Shown: positions 38,219-48,013, numbered from the stretch's first letter. The stretch is DNA of 54,795 bases from Acidiferrobacteraceae bacterium (GCA_003228915.1 QIGL01000104.1:1-54795); one strand, 5' to 3'. Program-made: numbers and translations. Notes: generated from the sequence alone by a model not told the origin.

Positions 38219-39301
38219 ATGCCGTTTCGAAATCGATATACCGGATTAATTGAAAACTATCGTGATCGCCTGCCGGTACATGACGATACACGTATTATTA
38301 GTTTGGGCGAGGGCAATACACCACTGATACGTTTAAATAATATTCCCCGGCTTATTGGCAAGGATGTCGATATCTACGTCAAATATGAAGGCTTGAACCC
38401 AACCGGTTCATTCAAAGACAGGGGTATGACCCTGGCAGTTACCAAAGCCGTGGAAGAAGGGAGCAAGGCCATTATTTGTGCCTCAACTGGCAATACCTCT
38501 GCCTCGGCGGCGGCCTATGCGGCCCGTGCTGGCATAACTGCTTTTGTGTTAATCCCGGAGGGTAAAATTGCCCAGGGCAAACTGGCCCAGGCCATGATGC
38601 ATGGCTCCGTGGTGATCCAGATCCAGGGCAACTTTGACGACGGTATGCGATTGGTTAAAGAAGTGGCAGCACAGGCACCAGTTACCATTGTGAACTCAAT
38701 TAACCCTTACCGAATCCAGGGACAGAAAACGGCGGCATTTGAAATTACCGAGGAGCTGGGCGCTGCCCCCGATTATCATTGTTTGCCCGTTGGTAACGCC
38801 GGCAACATTACGGCCCACTGGATGGGTTATAAAGAATACGCAGAAAATGGCATTATCAATAATCGACCCGTCATGGTTGGTTACCAGGCCGCAGGTTCTG
38901 CGCCATTCATCAAAGGTGAAATGGTTGATAACCCCGACACAGTTGCAACTGCGATTCGCATTGGTCATCCACAGTCCTGGGACAAGGCGTGGACCGTGCA
39001 AAAAGAATCAAAAGGCTGGTTTGATAAATGCAGTGATGATGAGATTCTCACAACTCAAAAATTATTAACAGAAAATGAAGGTATTTTTTGTGAGCCCGCT
39101 TCGGCGACTTCATTAGCGGGTCTCATTAATGATTTAAAATCGGGTAAAATTCCTGAAGGCAAAAAAATTGTTTGCACGCTTACGGGCCACGGTTTAAAAG
39201 ATCCTGAAACCGCGATTAAACAAAGCACCGCGCCTGTTGTTAAAATAAAAGCCGATTTGGCAGAAGTTAAAAAAGCCATTCTGGACAATATGAGCGAGTA
39301 A
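38219..39301 (+). CDS. thrC: Threonine synthase
   Basis: PLP enzyme converting O-phosphohomoserine to threonine. The 360-residue protein has SLGEGNTPLIRL, the PLP-lysine motif NPTGSFKDRGM with K66, and ASTGNTSASAAAYAARAG. The short length (about 350-370) marks it as the Pseudomonas/Bacillus-type class. It is one base after hom, so the last steps of threonine formation are co-transcribed. Confidence 0.97.
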   Translation: MPFRNRYTGLIENYRDRLPVHDDTRIISLGEGNTPLIRLNNIPRLIGKDVDIYVKYEGLNPTGSFKDRGMTLAVTKAVEEGSKAIICASTGNTSASAAAYAARAGITAFVLIPEGKIAQGKLAQAMMHGSVVIQIQGNFDDGMRLVKEVAAQAPVTIVNSINPYRIQGQKTAAFEITEELGAAPDYHCLPVGNAGNITAHWMGYKEYAENGIINNRPVMVGYQAAGSAPFIKGEMVDNPDTVATAIRIGHPQSWDKAWTVQKESKGWFDKCSDDEILTTQKLLTENEGIFCEPASATSLAGLINDLKSGKIPEGKKIVCTLTGHGLKDPETAIKQSTAPVVKIKADLAEVKKAILDNMSE

Positions 39302-39336
39302 TTTCAAATTAACGAAAAATAAAAACGATTAAAGAA

Positions 39337-39939
39337 ATGGAATTTATTAACGCCGTCATATCAACTTTTACCCGCGGTGGTTTAGTCATGTGGCCAATCG
39401 TCATTTTTTCGTTGTATGGTTTTATTCTCATCATAGAAAGATGGCAATCCTATAAACAACAACAAGTTTCACTTTTGTCGGCCCTGGCCGGTATGGAAGA
39501 CGACAAAACAATTTCTGGCGACGATATTGAAAACACTAGCGTTAATAATATTATTAAAATAATTTCTGCCACAGAAAATTCTCAAAATAATGAACAGGTA
39601 GAAAAAGTCAGAAATGTATTCCGGCAAGAACAGGCATTTGTTGAGAAAAGGTTAAATACAATTTCAGTCATTGCTACCTTGTTACCAATGCTGGGACTGC
39701 TCGGCACAGTAGTGGGTATGATTTCGGCATTTGATGCCATTGCATTACACGGTACCGGCAATCCTAACCTGATGGCGGAAGGCATATCACAAGCGTTAAT
39801 AACAACAGAAGTTGGCCTGCTGGCATCAATACCTATGTTTTACCTGCACAATGAGATTGCCGAAAAGGCAGATAAAATCGTTCGCCAACTCGACGAATTC
39901 ACAACACATTTACTGCATAAAAAAGGTGCGCGTGACTAG
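39337..39939 (+). CDS. exbB: ExbB/TolQ-type proton-channel protein
   Basis: Inner-membrane subunit of a TonB energy-transduction complex. The 200-residue protein has a first transmembrane helix (about 15-33), a cytoplasmic loop of about 80 residues, and two helices (about 105-125 and 150-170) with the family signature TLLPMLGLLGTVVGMISAF and ISQALITTEVGLLASIPMF. Slightly shorter than E. coli ExbB. It is followed by exbD, tonB and a TonB-dependent receptor gene on the same strand. Confidence 0.92.
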   Translation: MEFINAVISTFTRGGLVMWPIVIFSLYGFILIIERWQSYKQQQVSLLSALAGMEDDKTISGDDIENTSVNNIIKIISATENSQNNEQVEKVRNVFRQEQAFVEKRLNTISVIATLLPMLGLLGTVVGMISAFDAIALHGTGNPNLMAEGISQALITTEVGLLASIPMFYLHNEIAEKADKIVRQLDEFTTHLLHKKGARD

Positions 39940-39943
39940 ATAA

Positions 39944-40345
39944 ATGTTTTACCTGGAGCAAAAAAGAAAGCCCCCCTTGCTCCAGTTGGCGCCCATGATT
40001 GACGTCGTGTTTTTGTTGCTGATATTTTTTATGGTGGCAACGACCTTCCCCGACGATCTCGGTATTGAAATTGACAAACCTGCAGCTGATACAGCGGAAC
40101 CAGTTACAAAAGATAAATTAATTTTCGCAATATCAAAAGCACAGGATATTTACTATGCCGGGAAAAAAATTTCCAGGACAGGGGCTGAAAAAATATTGTC
40201 AACTGCTGTCCAGCAAAAGAAAAAAGTAACCGTCATTGTCCATATAGACAAAGCCGCACCAACCAATGCGTTAATTCAGTTCCTGGACCTTACAAGAAAA
40301 ACCGGCGTAAGTTCTATTGCTGTTGGCGTTAAACAGGATGACTAG
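39944..40345 (+). CDS. exbD: ExbD/TolR-type proton-channel protein
   Basis: Partner of ExbB with one transmembrane helix (about 18-36) that holds the essential aspartate, in APMIDVVFLLLIFFMVAT (D19), and a periplasmic domain of about 95 residues. The 133-residue size is typical. It overlaps tonB by eight bases. Confidence 0.92.
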   Translation: MFYLEQKRKPPLLQLAPMIDVVFLLLIFFMVATTFPDDLGIEIDKPAADTAEPVTKDKLIFAISKAQDIYYAGKKISRTGAEKILSTAVQQKKKVTVIVHIDKAAPTNALIQFLDLTRKTGVSSIAVGVKQDD

Positions 40346-40934
40346 CCTGACACCTGAACAAAAGAATATTTACACCGCTGCATTTTACTCTGTTTTATTT
40401 AATATTTTACTTTTGGTATTTGCAACTGTCATGCAATATGGCACAAAACGAGTGACTTACAGTTCTGCCATACAAATAAAATATTTACCCGGTTTAACAA
40501 AACAGGTTAAAAAAGAGTCTATTATTCGAAAAAAAATTAATAAAATTATCGAGAAAAATATACCGGTCAAAGAAGCGGAACAAGCTAATTCACAACCAGA
40601 AAGCAAATCTGATGAAACTGTTATTGAAAATGAGTCTTTACCGGATATAGTTCCTTTGTCTGAAGTTACGCGAATGCCACAATTCCTGAATCGAATCGTG
40701 CCTTCTTATCCTGAGGATGAACGAAATGCAGGCAAAGAAGCGCTGGTGATTGCCGAGATCGTTGTTGATACCAGGGGTCGTATTCTTGATGTCAGTATCA
40801 TCAAAAGTGGTGGCACTGAATTCGATCTGGCAGTACGAAATTCAATCAAAAAGAGTAGTTTTGTCCCGGGTTATGTCGATGGCAAGCCGGTCGTCGTTCG
40901 TTTACAAATCCCTTTTCGATTTAATTTACGATAG
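40338..40934 (+). CDS. tonB: TonB-family energy transducer
   Basis: From ATG 40338 the protein has 198 residues: an N-terminal transmembrane helix (about 15-34), a polar linker rich in Lys/Glu/Ile rather than the Pro-repeats of classical TonB, and a C-terminal domain (about 110-198). The TonB domain is recognised from PSYPEDERNAGKEALVIAEIVVDTRGRILDVSI split across its strands and FDLAVRNSIKKSSFVPG. The linker lacks X-Pro repeats, as in TonB forms that work with nearby dedicated receptors. The start is set by the overlap with exbD. Confidence 0.88.
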   Translation: MTSLTPEQKNIYTAAFYSVLFNILLLVFATVMQYGTKRVTYSSAIQIKYLPGLTKQVKKESIIRKKINKIIEKNIPVKEAEQANSQPESKSDETVIENESLPDIVPLSEVTRMPQFLNRIVPSYPEDERNAGKEALVIAEIVVDTRGRILDVSIIKSGGTEFDLAVRNSIKKSSFVPGYVDGKPVVVRLQIPFRFNLR

Positions 40935-40940
40935 CTTTAA

Positions 40941-43343
40941 ATGATCAAATTACGATTACTCGCTGGTTTTTTATTGCTGCTACCGATTTTCACGATGGCA
41001 TCTGAAGTGAATCAATCGGGTGAGACAGGAATTAATCAGCAAGAAGCAGCTGAAAAGGTTCAACCAGAAGTTGCGGAAAAAATACAGCCGGAAGAAACAG
41101 AAAATGAACAGGCTGGAATGATAATAAAAGATCAGGGGGAAAAATCAAAACAGGTTCAACCTGATATTACGATAAGCGGTGTAGTCTGGGAGAAAGGAAC
41201 GCGCAGGCCCCTGGAAAATGTCCAGGTTGCCTTAAAGGGCAAAAAAATAATATTTACCACTACAGACGTTAAAGGGCGTTTTGTATTTACAGTAGCAAAA
41301 GAAAATTTTTTTACACTTAATGCTTTTTCCCTGGGTTATCTTAAATCACGTGACTTTACGGTGATGCCCGCTGATAACAAACCAATTAAACTAAAGAGAA
41401 TATACCTCGAGTCCGCAGCCATGTTGTCAGACGTGCTGGTTTATGCAGACAGAAATCCCGATAAAGTTGCCAAGATTTCCGTTACTGGTAAAGAACTGGA
41501 GGCCGTTGCCGGCACCGGAGGTGATCCACTTCGAGGTCTGCAGACGTTGCCAGGCATTACAGTCACTAATGATGGCAGCGCCTCGCCGGCAATCAGGGGC
41601 AGCTCGCCCGGGGATAATCAATACTATGCAGACTTTATACCTGTTGATTATTTGTTTCACTTTGGCGGTGCAGTTAGTGTATTTAATGCAGACCTGATAG
41701 AGGATCTTAATCTATATGCCTCGGCTTACGGCGCAGAATACGGAGACGTGTTGGGTGGCGTTATTGATGTGAAACTACGTGACCCAAGAAACGACAGGCT
41801 GGGCGTTAAGATAAATACTAATCTTTTTCTTTCTGACATTCTTATTGAAGGGCCAACCGCAAAAAATCAGTCGTTCTACCTGGCGGCAAGACGCAGTTAT
41901 TATGATTTAATTTTACCAAAAACAGGCCAGCTAGGGGACGGTGGTACCGAATATACACGCTTTCCCGCCTTCAGTGATTACCAGGGCAAATATTTATGGC
42001 GGCCAAATTCCAGAAGCAAAATTTCCTTACAGTTAAATGGTGCAAAAGACGAGTTTAAATTTTTTATTCCGGATACGGCAGAAGACGCAGAAAAAGATCC
42101 GGATTTTGCTGGCACCAATAGTATGACCACCAGGTACGATTCTCAGGCCATCGTGTGGTCGCAACGTTTAAGCACTGAAAATAATAATAAACTGGCAATT
42201 GGTCACTCATATTCAACATTCGACCAAAAAGCCGGTGCTGTTGGCACTAGCGAAGCAATTTTTAACAGTTATTATCTGCGTGATGCATTGTCTATAGAGG
42301 CAACTGATAATCATCGATTGCTTTTAGGCGTGGACTACACTCGCACAGCGGTAAAATTAAACCTCGATTTCAAGGACCCCAAATGCACGGAATTTGATCC
42401 CAGTTGTGATTTTACATCCGCACAAAGAGTTAGCAATGAGGACACAGTAAACGTAGATTTTTACAATATTTATGCAAAAGACAGGTGGAGAGTTACTGAA
42501 GCGGTAACAGGAATTCTGGGCGTGCGTGGCAGCTACGACACATACCTGGAAGAAGTATTCACTGAACCGAGACTGGGCCTGGAATGGAAATTCTGGGAAA
42601 ACATGATGGCAACGGCAGGTTGGGGAAAATATCACCAGTTTCCTGATGGCGTTCAGGTGCTCGACCAATTTGGCAATCCAGACCTGTCAAACCTGTTGGC
42701 AGAACATTATGTGCTTGGGCTTGGGCAGGAGAAAAAAGCTGACTGGCAATGGAAAGTGGAAGGGTTTTACAAGAATCTCGACAAGCTCGTTATTGCCGAT
42801 CCGGTCGTGAATTATAACAACGGTGGTGAGGGCAGGGCCTATGGTGTAGATTTTTTTCTAAAAAAAGATTTAACGGAGCGTTTTAATGGTTGGGCATCTT
42901 TTACCTGGTCTCGCTCTGAACGGGAAAATCAGGAAACTGGTGAAATTTTTCCAGCAAGTGTTGATCAGCCCTACAATCTTAAATTAGTTGGAAATTACAA
43001 AATAACCAGTCAATGGACTTTTGGTGCCAAGTGGCTTTACCACAGCGGTTCCCCTTATACACCTGTCGTAGGATCCACGCTCCGTCCATTAACCACAGAC
43101 CAGTACCTGCCAATTTATGGTGATCTTAATTCCAGTAGATTACCCGCATACCATAAACTGGATTTACGACTGGACCGCGACTTTATCTATAATACCTGGA
43201 AGTTGAATACCTATCTGGAAATCATAAACGTGTATAACCAGAAAAATGTAGCAGACTACTCTTATAACAACGACTATTCAGTGCGTGACCCCGTTTATCA
43301 ACTGCCTCGCCTGATCTCGATTGGCATTCAAGCAGCGTTCTAA
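40941..43343 (+). CDS. TonB-dependent outer-membrane receptor with a CarboxypepD-reg-like N-domain
   Basis: The 800-residue protein begins with a signal peptide (cleavage near 20), an acidic QPE/Lys-rich stretch with partial repeats (about 25-75), and a carboxypeptidase-regulatory-like beta-sandwich (about 75-155, ITISGVVWEKGTRRPLENV). The plug domain follows, with LQTLPGITV, RGSSPGDNQYYADFIPV and GAEYGDVLGGVIDVKL, then a beta-barrel ending in aromatic AF. It follows tonB directly, so ExbB, ExbD, TonB and the receptor appear to be a self-contained uptake unit. The plug wording resembles receptors common in Deltaproteobacteria. The substrate is unknown. Confidence 0.9.
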   Translation: MIKLRLLAGFLLLLPIFTMASEVNQSGETGINQQEAAEKVQPEVAEKIQPEETENEQAGMIIKDQGEKSKQVQPDITISGVVWEKGTRRPLENVQVALKGKKIIFTTTDVKGRFVFTVAKENFFTLNAFSLGYLKSRDFTVMPADNKPIKLKRIYLESAAMLSDVLVYADRNPDKVAKISVTGKELEAVAGTGGDPLRGLQTLPGITVTNDGSASPAIRGSSPGDNQYYADFIPVDYLFHFGGAVSVFNADLIEDLNLYASAYGAEYGDVLGGVIDVKLRDPRNDRLGVKINTNLFLSDILIEGPTAKNQSFYLAARRSYYDLILPKTGQLGDGGTEYTRFPAFSDYQGKYLWRPNSRSKISLQLNGAKDEFKFFIPDTAEDAEKDPDFAGTNSMTTRYDSQAIVWSQRLSTENNNKLAIGHSYSTFDQKAGAVGTSEAIFNSYYLRDALSIEATDNHRLLLGVDYTRTAVKLNLDFKDPKCTEFDPSCDFTSAQRVSNEDTVNVDFYNIYAKDRWRVTEAVTGILGVRGSYDTYLEEVFTEPRLGLEWKFWENMMATAGWGKYHQFPDGVQVLDQFGNPDLSNLLAEHYVLGLGQEKKADWQWKVEGFYKNLDKLVIADPVVNYNNGGEGRAYGVDFFLKKDLTERFNGWASFTWSRSERENQETGEIFPASVDQPYNLKLVGNYKITSQWTFGAKWLYHSGSPYTPVVGSTLRPLTTDQYLPIYGDLNSSRLPAYHKLDLRLDRDFIYNTWKLNTYLEIINVYNQKNVADYSYNNDYSVRDPVYQLPRLISIGIQAAF

Positions 43344-43348
43344 ATATT

Positions 43349-44380
43349 TTATTTGGTCCAGAGATCTACTTTTTTGCCCTGGTCGAGGATTTTTTGCGCG
43401 CGACGTTCTATGTATCGTTGCATATTGGGCTGTTTGATATATGCCCGGGACGCACAATAATTCAGGATAGACTGGACATGAAAAGATTTTAGAAATGCCT
43501 CCATTCGTACTGCTTCCTTGCCATCGTTAAAACAAACAATTGTTGGCGCGTAGTTTATAGCCAGTTCTTTTGCCCACTTTTTTGCCGTTAGTTTTTTACC
43601 GGCAGGTGTCGTGACAGGTGCGTTAGACCAGATGTCCAGCTGGACAATATCAAAACGGTCAAGTTGTTGTTTTGTTTCAGGAAGCGGGATAATTGTTTTG
43701 TGCAAGGTATCGCAGGCCGGGCAGTCTTTTTGCTCAAAAAATACGGCGAGCGGTTTTTGTCCTTTTTTTCTTTTCAGGTCATAAGGCTGTTTCATAAAAA
43801 AAAATTGCTTGTTAAGCAGGCCGGAAGATTTTGGCGGTGATTTTTTTGCATAAAAATTTCTGAAGTCGGTTTTTTTCTCATTTTTACCCGCCACATACTC
43901 CAGCGCAGCCATAAACCGCTCCGGTGGATAATAACCATTGACCCGCAATACAATTTTTCCCTGTTCATCAAAAAATAGCAGCGTCGGTGTAAACCAGACT
44001 TTTAGTTCGGCTGCATAGGTTTTTTCTGTGAGTATTTTTCCTGTGATGGTTTTAACCTCACGATCTCCCCACAAATTAAAATCAATCGCATCAAAATTTT
44101 TTGCCATGAAATCGACAATATGTTTCTGGCTAAAATTATTATTTACTAGCTCCGCGCAATAAGGACAGCCTTTTTGATGAAAATAAATCATTAACCTTTT
44201 ATTATTTGCAGTGGCTTCCTGAACATCTTCCTGGATATCCAGAAAAGAGCTCTTGAACCAGGACGGGATAGATGTGTCGCCTGCGCCTTCTACTTTAGCG
44301 GCCTGGGCGCTGAAGCCAAACAGTGACAGGATAATAATTCCTGTAAAACGCTTAATGTGAGCGGACATAAATAATCTCAT
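43349..44380 (-). CDS. Exported tandem-thioredoxin-fold protein with two CxxC motifs
   Basis: The 343-residue protein has a signal peptide (hydrophobic stretch 12-22, cleavage near FSAQA, 23-27). It contains two related thioredoxin-like domains: the first (about 42-165) with C72-P-Y-C75 and cis-proline motif FTPTLLFF (P132), the second (about 205-320) with C220-P-A-C223 and APTIVCF (P279). Both carry the same arrangement of an acidic strand, a KTITGKxLT/TTPAGKKLT insert and a helix before the cis-Pro, so they look like an internal duplication. Similar single-domain proteins include SoxW-type thioredoxins. It converges on the TonB-receptor gene, five bases apart. Function inferred as dithiol-disulfide transfer in the periplasm. 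Confidence 0.82.
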   Translation of the reverse strand: MRLFMSAHIKRFTGIIILSLFGFSAQAAKVEGAGDTSIPSWFKSSFLDIQEDVQEATANNKRLMIYFHQKGCPYCAELVNNNFSQKHIVDFMAKNFDAIDFNLWGDREVKTITGKILTEKTYAAELKVWFTPTLLFFDEQGKIVLRVNGYYPPERFMAALEYVAGKNEKKTDFRNFYAKKSPPKSSGLLNKQFFFMKQPYDLKRKKGQKPLAVFFEQKDCPACDTLHKTIIPLPETKQQLDRFDIVQLDIWSNAPVTTPAGKKLTAKKWAKELAINYAPTIVCFNDGKEAVRMEAFLKSFHVQSILNYCASRAYIKQPNMQRYIERRAQKILDQGKKVDLWTK

Positions 44381-44484
44381 TTACCTGGTTATATATTTAT
44401 CTGGTAATACATATATTCAGTAATATTTTGATAGAATGTAGTTTTCTCCAATTTGATATTAAAGGCAAGCCTGAAGAAGCGTCT

Positions 44485-45477
44485 GTGAGTTCAAATAACA
44501 TTACCAGCATTACACTTATAATAAGTGACACTATGATTGCTGCACTGGGTGTCACCCCGATTGCTAATGACTTAGCGAGGGCACTTTCCCGGGCGCATAA
44601 AATCACCAGCCTGACGTACACTGGATTAACTCAGCGGATCCTGGAGGTGTTGGGACAAACAGGCAGCATCGGTGCAAGTGCTGCACTTGAGTATTGTGGT
44701 TTAACGGGCAAGCCGGAGCCAGCCAGTTGTTTGCGAGCCGATCCAGTACACCTGGTGACAAATCACGATCACCTGGCCATGTCCGATCCCGCTGATCTTG
44801 AGCTCGGCCAGGCCGATACCGATGCGCTGGTTGCCGATATCCTGGCGCAGCTTGCAGAGGACAGCTGGCAATTACATGCGCTCAAACCCGGCGCCTGGTA
44901 TTTAACAACAAATGAAACAATAAACATGAGAACTTTTCCGGTACGGGATGTGATTGGTAAAAATATTTATGATTATTTACCTGTTGGCCCGGATGCATTG
45001 CGCTGGCAAAAGTTACAAATAGAGATTCAGGGCGTTTTACATACTTCTGAAGTGAACAAAAAAAGAGAGCAAGCAGGAAAATTACCAATAAATAGTCTCT
45101 GGTTTTGGGGGGCAGGGCCGCAAGAAACAATTGAAAGTCCAAATTGGCATTGTTGGGGCAATCATTATGTTTTGCGAGGACTCGAAATTACTAAAAATGT
45201 TGCCAGGAAAAATTTACCGGTTGATGTTGTTTCCTGGATAGACGAGCTAGGTACAAGCAAACACCTGGTCGTGATCGACGAGCATGAAAAAGATGTCAAT
45301 CCTGGTAACGCCATCAATATAATCCAATCCTTACTGGATGCATTAAAAACAAGAAAGTTAAAGACTTTGCAGATAACATCTAGTAACGGGCCAATGTATA
45401 CAATCAATAAACCAGGGATCATGCATTACCTAACGCATTTTTGGCGATTTTCCAAAAAATTAGACAGCTATTTTTGA
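44485..45477 (+). CDS. RpfE-like conserved protein (COG4255 type)
   Basis: From GTG 44485 the protein has 330 residues; a TTG at 44428 would add 19 poorly conserved ones. The central motif NSLWFWGAGP is characteristic of the family annotated as RpfE or as predicted phosphoglycerate-mutase-related proteins. Members typically lie beside recJ, as here (33-bp gap). E. coli lacks it. The family's biochemical role is not established; in Xanthomonas rpfE is linked to extracellular enzyme output. No signal peptide. Assignment rests on motif and neighbourhood. Confidence 0.65.
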   Translation: MSSNNITSITLIISDTMIAALGVTPIANDLARALSRAHKITSLTYTGLTQRILEVLGQTGSIGASAALEYCGLTGKPEPASCLRADPVHLVTNHDHLAMSDPADLELGQADTDALVADILAQLAEDSWQLHALKPGAWYLTTNETINMRTFPVRDVIGKNIYDYLPVGPDALRWQKLQIEIQGVLHTSEVNKKREQAGKLPINSLWFWGAGPQETIESPNWHCWGNHYVLRGLEITKNVARKNLPVDVVSWIDELGTSKHLVVIDEHEKDVNPGNAINIIQSLLDALKTRKLKTLQITSSNGPMYTINKPGIMHYLTHFWRFSKKLDSYF

Positions 45478-45510
45478 GAGATCCGTTTTAAGTATCATTA
45501 TATTCATCTT

Positions 45511-47289
45511 ATGAGTCAGCAGAAAACAAAAAAAATAATACGACGCAGAATTGCTAAAACCGATAGCCAGGTTTTATCAAGTGAGCTGCACCCGGTGCTG
45601 GATAAAATATACCAGGCCAGAAATATAAAAGATTCGTCAGAACTGGAGAATTCTTTCGCACGATTATTACCGCCTGATGGTTTACTGGGAATCGATAAAG
45701 CAGTAGACATTATCTATCAAATAATAAAAGAAAATAAGAAAATATTAATTGTTGCGGATTATGATGCCGATGGCGCGACAAGTTGTGCGGTGGTGATGCG
45801 GGCCTTGACTAAATTCGGAGCCGCCAATGTTACTTACATTGTGCCTGACCGTTTTAAATATGGTTATGGCCTGACACCTGAAATCGTAGCATTGGCCGTC
45901 ACCCATTCACCTGATCTTATTATTACTGTCGATAATGGCATTGCCAGTTTTGAGGGCGTGATGGCCGCAAAAGAAGCCGGCATCCAGGTATTAATTACCG
46001 ATCATCACTTGCCCGGCGCAACAACACCGGCCGCTGATGCCATTGTTAATCCCAATCAAAATGGCTGTTCATTTGCCAGCAAGTCACTGGCAGGTGTTGG
46101 CGTAATATTTTACGTCATGATTGAGTTGAGAGCACATTTACGCAAACAGGATTGGTTCAAAAAAAATAATATTCTCGAATTTAATTTAGCCGAGCTGACC
46201 GATATCGTGGCCCTGGGTACCGTTGCCGATTTGGTCAAGCTCGATCACAATAACCGGATACTGGTTGCGCAAGGACTGGCAAGAATAAACAAGGGCAAGG
46301 CCCACGCGGGGATAAATGCATTATTAAAAATAAGTAATCGCCAGGCTGGACAAATAAAAACCAGCGACCTGGGATTTTTTGTCGGACCCAGGATCAATGC
46401 AGCAGGCCGCCTTGAAAATATGGCACTTGGTGTTGAGTGCCTGTTGTCTGACGACGTAGCGCGGGTGACTGCCATCGCCCAGCAGCTTGATTTAATTAAC
46501 AAGGAACGACGAGCCATTCAGAAACAAATGCAGGACCAGGCCTTGGAGACGGTACAAGCGTTACATATAGAAAAAAATGCTTTGCCTTTTGGTGTCTGCC
46601 TGTTCGACGAATCCTGGCACCAGGGCGTCATCGGGCTAGTGGCATCAAAAGTGAAAGAGTTGTATCACCGGCCAGTGATTGCGTTTGCGCCAGCCGATGA
46701 TGGCCAGGTGAAAGGTTCAGCCCGGTCAATAACCGGGTTGCACATACGTGACACGCTGGATGCGATTGCCACGATGAATCCAGACATTCTGCAAAAATTT
46801 GGCGGCCATGCCATGGCGGCCGGACTTAGCATCAAACTCAGTGACCTGGATACTTTTTTCAGGTTATTTGAAACCGAAGTCAAAAGCCGGCTTTCCCGAG
46901 ACGACCTGGAAGAAGTTATTCATACCGATGGCGAACTAAGTGACGAGTATTTTACTCATGATTTTGTTGAGTTGATAAATTCGGCCAGTCCCTGGGGCCA
47001 GGGTTTTGAGCCGCCGATATTTGATAACACATTCGAGGTTGTTGATCATAGAATTGTTGGTGACCAACATTTAAAAATGAAATTAAGATTGGCAAATGAT
47101 TCATTTGATTCAATTAAAGGGGATAGCCAGGAAATAGATGCCATTGCCTTTAACCAGACCCATTATCTAAATGAGCATAGTGATAACCATTTGCCTGAAA
47201 AAATACATGTTACCTACAAACTGGATATTAATGAATATCGAGGTCGTCGGTCACTGCAACTGATTGTCGACTACATCGAAGACCGGTAG
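45511..47289 (+). CDS. recJ: Single-stranded-DNA-specific exonuclease RecJ
   Basis: 5'-3' exonuclease acting in recombination, mismatch and base-excision repair. The 592-residue protein has the DHH-family motifs VADYDADGATSCAVV (about 81-95), TDHHLPG (about 168-174) and GTVADLVKL with the DHHA1-domain signature FGGHAMAAGLSI near residue 430, and a C-terminal OB domain. Length and order match the family. Confidence 0.96.
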   Translation: MSQQKTKKIIRRRIAKTDSQVLSSELHPVLDKIYQARNIKDSSELENSFARLLPPDGLLGIDKAVDIIYQIIKENKKILIVADYDADGATSCAVVMRALTKFGAANVTYIVPDRFKYGYGLTPEIVALAVTHSPDLIITVDNGIASFEGVMAAKEAGIQVLITDHHLPGATTPAADAIVNPNQNGCSFASKSLAGVGVIFYVMIELRAHLRKQDWFKKNNILEFNLAELTDIVALGTVADLVKLDHNNRILVAQGLARINKGKAHAGINALLKISNRQAGQIKTSDLGFFVGPRINAAGRLENMALGVECLLSDDVARVTAIAQQLDLINKERRAIQKQMQDQALETVQALHIEKNALPFGVCLFDESWHQGVIGLVASKVKELYHRPVIAFAPADDGQVKGSARSITGLHIRDTLDAIATMNPDILQKFGGHAMAAGLSIKLSDLDTFFRLFETEVKSRLSRDDLEEVIHTDGELSDEYFTHDFVELINSASPWGQGFEPPIFDNTFEVVDHRIVGDQHLKMKLRLANDSFDSIKGDSQEIDAIAFNQTHYLNEHSDNHLPEKIHVTYKLDINEYRGRRSLQLIVDYIEDR

Positions 47290-47411
47290 TTTCCATTGGC
47301 ACATTGATTTTTGCCGAACGTCTGTTTTGTTGCGCATAGTTTGGCGATGGTACGGGATTGTGCTAGATTAATAGCTGTTAAATAACCTGGAATACCTAGC
47401 GCGAGTAAATT

Positions 47412-47972
47412 ATGATAACCAGCAGAAGCACCAAAAAAACTATTCAATTAATCTTTTTATTATCCCTGGCTTTGCTGCTGGGTAGTTGCCAGAATAATGA
47501 AGACAGCACCTGTGATAGCGTTGCCGAGACCGCGGGTGAGCCGGATTTGACCGGTACTGCCAGTTTTACCCCTACAACTTTGGTTCGAGCGGATACTACG
47601 GTTACTGTAGATGTTCCGGTTGATGGCGAAACCCTGGAGGGCACAGTTTATTTATTGCCTGTTGGCAAACAAAATACCGGAACAACTGATGTGATTAGCT
47701 CAAATACATTTACATCTGCTGCAGGTGTGGCAGAAACAGTCCCAGTCACCTTAACATTCTCCAACCCACTAGTGGACACCTATTACCCCGCTGTTGTTTT
47801 GTGTGATGCAGTCGGCGCATGCACAAAAGGCGCTGGTTACGTTGAAGATATTTCAGGCCTGCTGGCCGATACGGGCAATTATGTTCGTGGTAACTTAAAG
47901 GGCGACGGGACTGTGAATTTATCTTCCCTTATAGATTCCTGTGTACCCATCACTACTGTCAATGTTAATTAA
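47412..47972 (+). CDS. hypothetical lipoprotein
   Basis: Protein of 186 residues with an N-terminal hydrophobic segment and lipobox LLGSC (Cys at about 26), so probably outer-membrane or inner-membrane lipid-anchored. The rest is Thr/Val/Gly-rich and strand-like, suggestive of an immunoglobulin-like sandwich, with four further cysteines (QNNEDSTC, VVLCDAVGAC, DSC). A terminator follows. No family recognised and no clear functional partner nearby. Confidence 0.72.
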   Translation: MITSRSTKKTIQLIFLLSLALLLGSCQNNEDSTCDSVAETAGEPDLTGTASFTPTTLVRADTTVTVDVPVDGETLEGTVYLLPVGKQNTGTTDVISSNTFTSAAGVAETVPVTLTFSNPLVDTYYPAVVLCDAVGACTKGAGYVEDISGLLADTGNYVRGNLKGDGTVNLSSLIDSCVPITTVNVN

Positions 47973-48013
47973 CCAGATATATTTCAGTATATTTATCATT
48001 CCATAATTATTAG

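Noticed and set aside
39337-40934. ExbB-ExbD-TonB considered as TolQ-TolR-TolA
   Set aside because: The third protein has a TonB-type C-terminal domain and a receptor gene follows; no tolB or pal gene is nearby.
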